Assembly (NCBI GenBank): GCA_964627035.1
Contig: CAZVKN010000057.1
Location: 1 to 12,266, forward strand
Direction: 5' to 3'
Source of the DNA: CAZVKN01 sp964627035
GTDB lineage: Bacteria > Electryoneota > AABM5-125-24 > Hatepunaeales > Hatepunaeaceae
Length of the DNA stretch: 12,266 nt
A model generated the notes under the pieces. It was not told the DNA's origin. It did no database searches and saw nothing but the letters and a program-made list of their open reading frames with translations. Below, piece by piece: positions 6,914 to 12,266 of this stretch (its first letter is position 1; each line of letters opens with the position of its first letter). A program made the translations under genes and the position numbers.

Positions 6914-6939
6914 GGAGCATGGACAGCTGTCCATGCTCC
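6914..6939. repeat. Perfect 26-bp palindrome just downstream of the C25-type gene
   Basis: The 13-base arm GGAGCATGGACAG is followed immediately by its exact reverse complement, with the centre between 6926 and 6927. It begins 14 bases past the stop codon of the 6954-12122 gene and might stabilise or help end that transcript. No U-tract follows in the minus direction, and a perfect palindrome without a loop is also typical of a repeat element or a protein-binding site. Confidence 0.8.
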
Positions 6940-6953
6940 CAATAACTTGTGAA

Positions 6954-9900
6954 TTACCGAATCAGTGCAGCCTTGACAAATGCAGTCTGTGATGACGCCT
7001 TCAGCCTAATCAGGTAGATCCCGCTCGGTAGGTCGCTTCCGTCGAACGCAACCGAGTGCCTTCCGGTTGTCATCGGCTGATCTACGAGCAGTGCAACTTC
7101 TCGACCCGCAATGTCATAAACCGACAGCGTGACATGATCAGCAATTGGCAGACTGAACGGAATATCCGTCGTCGGGTTGAACGGATTCGGGTAGTTCTGA
7201 CCAAGCCCGAACTCCAAAGGCAGCAAGTCGTCATCCGATACGCTGTTTGCGCTGTCAACGTTCATGGTGATCGGGATGAATGTCTCTAATCCCGCTGCGT
7301 TGTGGATGTAATGAACGGCGAGAGTGTAGTCACCTTCATCAAGACCGATCCCGTTGAAATCAAACTCAATCTGTGTTGACTGTCCGGCATTGAGTTCACC
7401 GAATCGAGGTTCGTACTGCGCCCAGGTTGTGTTCGGTCCGAGGTCATAAACTGATACCCTGTCACCGTCCGAGTTGGTCTGCACAGCCAGCATCACCCAT
7501 TTGTGACTGTCATACGTATTGACGATGTTCATCCCGCCTGCACGATCCTCGAAGTGACCTTCAAGAACTGTCACCACCTGCGTTTCTCCACTCTCAAGAT
7601 TAAACTTGGACACCAACACCTCCGGCACTCGCAGTGCAAGATTGGTCTTGTCCTGACTTAGGATGTAAAGGTTGTAATCGTCGGGATCATCGTCGAAGTA
7701 GGCGAGTCCTTTGATTTTCAGGGTGTTGTTGTATGTCTCTATGATCTCGCCGTCTCGATCAAACTCAACTATATCACTTTGTCCTTCAGCCATCCAGAAA
7801 TGCTCGCTGACCGGATCGTACGCGAGTGATCTTCCACGATTGCCTTCAGGTTTGGGAATCGAATCCACCAACGCACCGTCTTCATTAACGCCATATATCC
7901 ACGAACCGATAGTGCCGTACAGGATTTCATTCACAGGATCAACAACAGTATCAAAGAAGCCGTAGCGGTCGTCACCGGGCTGGTCAATTGTCCTGATGAG
8001 TTCACCTTGACGATTAAATATGTAGAAGTTGGGATCGCGGCGGTTGCCTGATCCCGTCACCCACAGATTTCCGGTGAAGTCGTTGACGCCGTAAATGTAG
8101 TTGTCTTCGGTCAGTTCGGTTATGTTCACGTTTAACAGCCTCCGCCAACGCTCGTTGTCCTCACCCTCCGGATAGTCGAAGTAACTACGGAAGGTCAGCA
8201 GACCGTTGCCGTCGTTGGACAGCTCCATGTTTACTTCGATATTTTCCTCATCCGGCATAAGTCCGAAATTGATCTCATTGTCGGTCAGATTGAATTCTGG
8301 ATGCGTGAGAGTAAACTCCATCTCTACGACCTCTCCTTCAAGAATGTCGAAACCGTCGAGCACATGCTCATTGTAGCCCGGAGCCCACGCCGTGAAGCTG
8401 TAATCCTCTCCGATCAGCACGTTGTTCATCACAAACTGACCGTTTTCATCGGTCAGAGCGAACGATCCGCGGCTGCCGCGAATCTCCGCACCGTGCATCG
8501 GCTGTCCCGTCGCCAGATCGGTGACGGAACCTTCAGCACCACCGACTACGACGATCAATTTGGTGGAGAATTTTATCGCACGTTCATTTTCAAGTTCTGC
8601 CGCGCCGTCGGCATATTCGTTCCAGTAGGTGTACTCAATACCGTCAGTTCCGTTAAGATTGACAATGCCGACCGTACCGTAAGGCGTGTCAAACTCCCTC
8701 GGATCAACGTCAATATCGTTATTGATGGTGTGGTACTGGAACACAATATCGCCGTCACCTGTGTATGTCGGATAAACCTGTGGATCGTAAAGAATCGCCT
8801 GAAAAGTGTTGACGCTGCCCTCTCTTATCTGTTCGCCGTTCATGCCGATATAGCGGCGCATGTGGCTCCATTCGATGATAAACTGTCCGTTCTCTTCATC
8901 ATGCCATGTAAAAATACCACCGATCTGATTTTCACCTTCGGTGTAGTTGATCAGATCATCCCAAAACACACAGACCTGGGCACGAGGTCCCAAGGCGGGA
9001 GGAATGCGGCGATTCTGGAAATCAGCCAGCTTTGACTGATCTCCGAAAGCAAACCATCCGTTGGAGCAGATGCTGATATTCTCAAATTCCTGACCATAAT
9101 ACTGGAAACTGAACGGCAGGTCCATCAGAACAGACCAATCCTGCTCGTTGCCGTGGTCACGAATCTCCGTGTCAACACCGCGGTCAAGGTCATCAAACTC
9201 AGGGTCAATCTCAATCCACTCGTACTGTGGAGCGATGTCAGCCCAGTCCTCATCGGTATCATCGAAACAGACATAGCCGTAGCTGTCCGGTCCGAAGGGT
9301 GTGTCGGACTCAGGATTGTCCACTCGGAACGAGAACGAAGTGGTGTCGAGAAATCCGGTCATTAAGCCGTCAGTGGATTCGATATATATGATCATCTCAA
9401 CTTCAGTACCGGGAACTGTCAGATCGTGCGCATGGATGCGGAACCGAGCGGTCGTCTCATCCTCGTCAACATCCAGCGGATCAATGTCAGCTTCGTGGTT
9501 AAACACATTGACAACTTCACGACCTGATACCAGCGTCAGGGATGCCTCAGAACCTATGACATCGCCTGCATTCTGCAATGTCACATCAACCCAGACGGTA
9601 TCACCAATGACGAAATTTTCCGGAATAAAGCGGTGACTGACGTATTCTATATCCGGTGCGCCGATGTTCAGGTCTATAGCAGAGTTATAGGTCTGGTCAT
9701 CATTTTCCAGTGACAGTTGAAGCACGATCCGCTGCTCATCAAAGCAGGTTCCAGAGGTGACGCGCACCAAGAATGTGGCTAATGCAGAATCTCCCCGAGC
9801 CGGTGCATCAAACTCTATCTCGCTCCTCAGAAGCTCCAGATCACCAACCACGCACTCAAGAGCGGCGGTCACTTCACCCTGAGCAGCCTCTTCTCCAAAG

Positions 9901-12122
9901 TTGGCAAAGAAAGTACGAAGTTCGACGGTTTCACCGGGATTCATAACGTTGTCACGATTCCCGCGGCTCTGCCCCGCCATGTCGTCGTCAATTATGTAGC
10001 TCGATACAGAGAGATAGTTGCTCTCCCCGATGACGCCGATCTCAGCCATCGCAGGTTTGACGTTTTGTGCGGATGCTGTCAGCTCCAACAGACCATCCAC
10101 TTCAAGCTCACCCTGCTCAAAGGTAAACCGCACTGAACCGTCATTACCTGTTCTTGTAACCCGTATCATTTCATCCTCAAGTAGCAGCGTTACGGTAATG
10201 TTCGCCACCGGATCTCCGGTCTCAGCATCGTTCACAACCGCCATCAGGTAGTTTTCGCCAACCGCGATTACTTCCTGAACATCCACCTCAACAACTTGAG
10301 GAATGTCCGTCCACAGTGCCGTCCCCGGATCACCGATCAGATTCAATTGATATGCAATTGCCTCCCAGACAAGGAGGTTTGGTACTTGTGGGTCCTCTAC
10401 ATCACCGAATAGTCCGAAATGTCGCCACATCTCGATCTTGCCCTGATTCATCGCCCAGCCGATTCGCTGATTGTTGTCGCGATAGAACCCGTTCAGCATA
10501 CCACCGTTGAAGACGTTATTGTAATTGGTGTGCGTAAACCCGCTTGAACCGACAGTCCCGATTGCTCCTCCTTCGAGCCCCCACAGAAAATCTTCCGCAT
10601 AAGACCATTCATTTTGGATATGATCGGCGAAGTCGCATGTATTGCAGGTCGGCAGTATCATGAGCGGTAGTTTTGAACCGTTTCTTAGAAGACGATTCAC
10701 ATCCCCCACACCCCATGCACCATTGAACTCTCCCCAACCGCGATAGTTAAACAGCGATATACCGAGATCGTTGACCTGTTCAAGGATGAAGTCATGCTCA
10801 TCTCTTTGGTTTTGCCCGTGGATAAAGTACATAGTGTCCACATGCGTAAAGCCGACTTCATTCAGCATGGCAGCAGCCCATCTCTGCAGATAAACAGACG
10901 AGTATCCTGTCCTCCTATCATTTGCCATCAAGGCAGCACTCAAGAACCAGTCACTGTCCGGTTCCCCTTCCTCGTCCTCCATGTGTGGATCAACCTCGTA
11001 TGCAAAAATCTTTGTCTCAAGAATACGATTAAGCTCGCGGATATTGCGAATCGAAATTCTGCCGATGGATAACTCTGGCAGCATGTCATCACCTTCAAGC
11101 AGCGCGTATTGATAGTCGGTCTCCCACATATAGGCACGTCCGACGTCCCAGGTCGGGATCATCGGCTGGATGTCACCGCGATCCGCTTCGCCGACAAGGC
11201 ATACCGTTTCAGGAGGGTTCTCGCTCTGGTAATATTCTCGAATTAGATTCTTGACCTGCACATTTGAGAAGTCCTCTTCGATCATTGCTACTTCAGCAGT
11301 GTATCCCTGCTGCTTCCGCCATTTGACCAAAGGCTGGATCGCATCTATAACTGAACCGTCATCTTCATCCGTAAAATCAGGAACTACGTACAGAAAGCCT
11401 CCTCTTGAAGCGTCATCACGTCGCGGCGTGTCACGGCAAACGTCTTCAGGATTTATGACCAAGCTTTCGATCATCCTCTCAATAGCGTCCGACGTAAAGG
11501 GACGATGCGGATTCAGTACCGGATTCTTTGGTTCAGCGTTGGTGTAACGCAGGTGGACGGTGACATTATCCCACACGGTCAGCTCGTTTGTGACAGGATT
11601 GATCTGCACAGGATTCACGGTGATACGGACGATTCTGATCCCTCGCATGATCGCCGGTTCACCGAGGACTACGATCTGATCGGGGTACAGAGCTGCGCGC
11701 GACTGATATGCCATGTTCATCGCAGCAACGGGTTGACCTGTATTGTCTTCGTATGGAACTGCAACAACATCACCGACATTCATCGTCCGTGAACCACTAT
11801 GAGTCCACTCAAGCTCAAGGGCTGCTGTTGGAGGCACTGCAATCAGGCGACTGACGCTTGGCAGATCGGGGAATCCGGGCTTTCCACCGGGTGTCTCTCC
11901 CTCGATAGAGACTCGAATCTTATCTAATCCGGGCATTTCTGTGGGGGTTACGTCGAGGTCTGATAGCTCAAATGTCAGCTCAACTCCGGAGTCATCTGAA
12001 CGAATCAGAGAAACCCGACTGCCTGATTGATATGATGTGTTGTTTGCGAACAGTGACGTTGAAAAGAGAATGATTCCAACGATTAGAGCGTAAGTTGGTA
12101 GAAAGGACTTAAAGCTGTGCAT
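6954..12122 (-). CDS. Secreted C25 (gingipain-like) peptidase-family protein with T9SS type A sorting domain
   Basis: The product has 1722 residues. The ATG at 12120-12122 is preceded by GGAG 6 bases upstream. Approximate regions: signal peptide (1-26); C25 propeptide-like region (45-235, 'GFPDLPSVSRLIAVP'); C25 peptidase region (240-605); 'LPTCNTCDFA' (490-499), with C493 at the usual nucleophile position; and 'GGAIGTVGSSG' (518-528). Next come CARDB-like sandwiches (700-940), a nidogen-like region (945-1190, 'LPFSFQYYG', 'SNGWFAFG') and a carboxypeptidase-regulatory-like domain (1193-1275). Last are an ASH-like half (1277-1318), a propeller (1325-1562), the second ASH half (1566-1624) and the sorting domain (1642-1722, YPNPFNPTT, YDIAGREV). 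C25 enzymes are secreted cysteine proteases with a His/Cys pair. Here the expected 'GHG' reads G-W-G (W463) and no His follows nearby, so activity is doubtful. It is not PorU, the T9SS signal peptidase, because it carries its own sorting domain. It is divergent from the gene starting at 12226. Confidence 0.88.
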   Translation of the reverse strand: MHSFKSFLPTYALIVGIILFSTSLFANNTSYQSGSRVSLIRSDDSGVELTFELSDLDVTPTEMPGLDKIRVSIEGETPGGKPGFPDLPSVSRLIAVPPTAALELEWTHSGSRTMNVGDVVAVPYEDNTGQPVAAMNMAYQSRAALYPDQIVVLGEPAIMRGIRIVRITVNPVQINPVTNELTVWDNVTVHLRYTNAEPKNPVLNPHRPFTSDAIERMIESLVINPEDVCRDTPRRDDASRGGFLYVVPDFTDEDDGSVIDAIQPLVKWRKQQGYTAEVAMIEEDFSNVQVKNLIREYYQSENPPETVCLVGEADRGDIQPMIPTWDVGRAYMWETDYQYALLEGDDMLPELSIGRISIRNIRELNRILETKIFAYEVDPHMEDEEGEPDSDWFLSAALMANDRRTGYSSVYLQRWAAAMLNEVGFTHVDTMYFIHGQNQRDEHDFILEQVNDLGISLFNYRGWGEFNGAWGVGDVNRLLRNGSKLPLMILPTCNTCDFADHIQNEWSYAEDFLWGLEGGAIGTVGSSGFTHTNYNNVFNGGMLNGFYRDNNQRIGWAMNQGKIEMWRHFGLFGDVEDPQVPNLLVWEAIAYQLNLIGDPGTALWTDIPQVVEVDVQEVIAVGENYLMAVVNDAETGDPVANITVTLLLEDEMIRVTRTGNDGSVRFTFEQGELEVDGLLELTASAQNVKPAMAEIGVIGESNYLSVSSYIIDDDMAGQSRGNRDNVMNPGETVELRTFFANFGEEAAQGEVTAALECVVGDLELLRSEIEFDAPARGDSALATFLVRVTSGTCFDEQRIVLQLSLENDDQTYNSAIDLNIGAPDIEYVSHRFIPENFVIGDTVWVDVTLQNAGDVIGSEASLTLVSGREVVNVFNHEADIDPLDVDEDETTARFRIHAHDLTVPGTEVEMIIYIESTDGLMTGFLDTTSFSFRVDNPESDTPFGPDSYGYVCFDDTDEDWADIAPQYEWIEIDPEFDDLDRGVDTEIRDHGNEQDWSVLMDLPFSFQYYGQEFENISICSNGWFAFGDQSKLADFQNRRIPPALGPRAQVCVFWDDLINYTEGENQIGGIFTWHDEENGQFIIEWSHMRRYIGMNGEQIREGSVNTFQAILYDPQVYPTYTGDGDIVFQYHTINNDIDVDPREFDTPYGTVGIVNLNGTDGIEYTYWNEYADGAAELENERAIKFSTKLIVVVGGAEGSVTDLATGQPMHGAEIRGSRGSFALTDENGQFVMNNVLIGEDYSFTAWAPGYNEHVLDGFDILEGEVVEMEFTLTHPEFNLTDNEINFGLMPDEENIEVNMELSNDGNGLLTFRSYFDYPEGEDNERWRRLLNVNITELTEDNYIYGVNDFTGNLWVTGSGNRRDPNFYIFNRQGELIRTIDQPGDDRYGFFDTVVDPVNEILYGTIGSWIYGVNEDGALVDSIPKPEGNRGRSLAYDPVSEHFWMAEGQSDIVEFDRDGEIIETYNNTLKIKGLAYFDDDPDDYNLYILSQDKTNLALRVPEVLVSKFNLESGETQVVTVLEGHFEDRAGGMNIVNTYDSHKWVMLAVQTNSDGDRVSVYDLGPNTTWAQYEPRFGELNAGQSTQIEFDFNGIGLDEGDYTLAVHYIHNAAGLETFIPITMNVDSANSVSDDDLLPLEFGLGQNYPNPFNPTTDIPFSLPIADHVTLSVYDIAGREVALLVDQPMTTGRHSVAFDGSDLPSGIYLIRLKASSQTAFVKAALIR

Positions 12123-12128
12123 GGCTGT

Positions 12129-12132
12129 CTCC
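12129..12132 (-). promoter_or_regulatory. Ribosome binding site for the C25-type gene
   Basis: GGAG on the minus strand lies 6 bases before the ATG at 12122. With the signal peptide that begins at this codon, it supports the start. Confidence 0.65.
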
Positions 12133-12140
12133 GCTGTGTG

Positions 12141-12187
12141 CAGTAAGATTACAGTATTAGAGCGACAGTATTATCGCAGAACTGTAA
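12141..12187. repeat. Repeated ACAGTATTA / ACTGTAA motifs in the divergent intergenic region
   Basis: ACAGTATTA occurs at 12151-12159 and 12165-12173, 14 bases apart. TTACAGT (12149-12155) has its exact reverse complement ACTGTAA at 12181-12187, and a related CAGTAA lies at 12141-12146. The cluster sits between two divergent gene starts and could be operator sites for a shared regulator. It could also be chance in AT-rich DNA. I could not place a convincing -35/-10 promoter for either gene. Confidence 0.4.
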
Positions 12188-12211
12188 GGGAAAAAGATAT
12201 TTTTCTAACTT

Positions 12212-12218
12212 AAGGAGA
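12212..12218 (+). promoter_or_regulatory. Ribosome binding site for the gene starting at 12226
   Basis: AAGGAGA lies 7 bases before an ATG. It is a strong Shine-Dalgarno match and the main evidence that a real gene begins at the window edge. Confidence 0.75.
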
Positions 12219-12225
12219 TTTCATT

Positions 12226-12266
12226 ATGAAATCAAAGCTATTACGCTCTAACAGCAATATAATACA
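12226..12266 (+). CDS. Start of an unidentified gene (partial, cut by the window end)
   Basis: An ATG after a strong Shine-Dalgarno sequence opens a frame of 13 complete codons (MKSKLLRSNSNII) that is still open at the last base. A basic N-terminus could begin a signal peptide, but no hydrophobic core is visible yet. It is divergent from the C25-type gene, with a 103-base gap shared by both upstream regions. Product unknown. Confidence 0.6.
   Translation, partial: MKSKLLRSNSNII

Larger units (their letters stand above)
6496..6953. other. Intergenic region packed with palindromic elements
   Basis: This 458-base stretch lies between two genes on the minus strand: the start of the 4789-6495 gene and the end of the 6954-12122 gene. 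I see no credible coding sequence in it. Bases 6496-6649 should hold the promoter of the two-gene operon, but no clear -35/-10 pair stands out. Bases 6650-6939 hold five separate inverted repeats of different sequence, listed individually. None shows a classic stem plus U-tract in the minus direction for the gene ending at 6954. Confidence 0.8.

Noticed and set aside
6650..6939. CRISPR array or integron attC site
   Set aside because: The inverted repeats all differ from one another with no regular spacer, so it is not a CRISPR. No integron core sites or cassette genes are present.
8301..9035. Long plus-strand open frame of 244 residues opposite the C25-type gene
   Set aside because: It lies fully antisense to a convincing domain-rich gene, has no recognisable motif or signal, and its composition is what the reverse strand of the acidic gene would give.
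6954..12122. PorU, the T9SS signal peptidase, for the C25-type protein
   Set aside because: PorU lacks its own cleavable sorting domain and keeps the catalytic residues. This protein has a C-terminal sorting domain, many extra domains and a missing His, so it is more likely a secreted cargo.

Overview
The window looks like chromosome from an uncultured or little-studied member of the FCB superphylum (Bacteroidetes, Calditrichaeota, KSB1, Zixibacteria, Marinimicrobia and relatives). Three large exported proteins each end in a type IX secretion (T9SS) type A sorting domain (NPFN motif, 'YD(I)xGRE', 'SGxY(x)VR'). An LpxH-type hydrolase with the FCB-like 'GDIFDFWFEW' signature indicates a Gram-negative lipid A pathway. 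The exported proteins are very rich in Asp and Glu. The phylum call rests on these family signatures only.

Layout. Bases 1-101 may hold the tail of a same-strand gene. Bases 117-851 (+) encode an LpxH-like UDP-2,3-diacylglucosamine diphosphatase. It converges on a tandem paralogous pair on the minus strand, read in the order 6495->4789 then 4779->928. These are two secreted multidomain beta-sandwich proteins with nearly the same signal peptide, repeat modules and C-terminal sorting domain. The stop codon of the first lies inside the Shine-Dalgarno sequence of the second, so they are almost certainly co-transcribed. The non-coding stretch 6496-6953 contains five different inverted-repeat elements packed into about 290 bp. 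Bases 6954-12122 (-) encode a 1722-residue secreted protein with a gingipain-like C25 protease region, adhesion-type beta-sandwiches, a nested propeller and a sorting domain. A divergent gene starts at 12226 (+) and runs off the window.

How it fits together. The three large products look like T9SS cargo: exported by Sec, crossing the outer membrane through T9SS, and ending on the cell surface or outside it. Their modules (ASH/HYDIN-like sandwiches, propellers, a carboxypeptidase-regulatory-like domain) suggest adhesion, binding or matrix roles.

The most unusual points are: a palindromic, MITE-like element inserted in frame in the 928-4779 gene and translated as about 30 extra residues; the mixed palindrome cluster at 6650-6939, one unit of which can fold as a three-way junction with complementary loops; propellers apparently inserted inside ASH-like domains in two different proteins; and a C25 protease whose usual catalytic 'GHG' histidine position reads Trp. 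No CRISPR array, rRNA, tRNA or transposase gene is visible.
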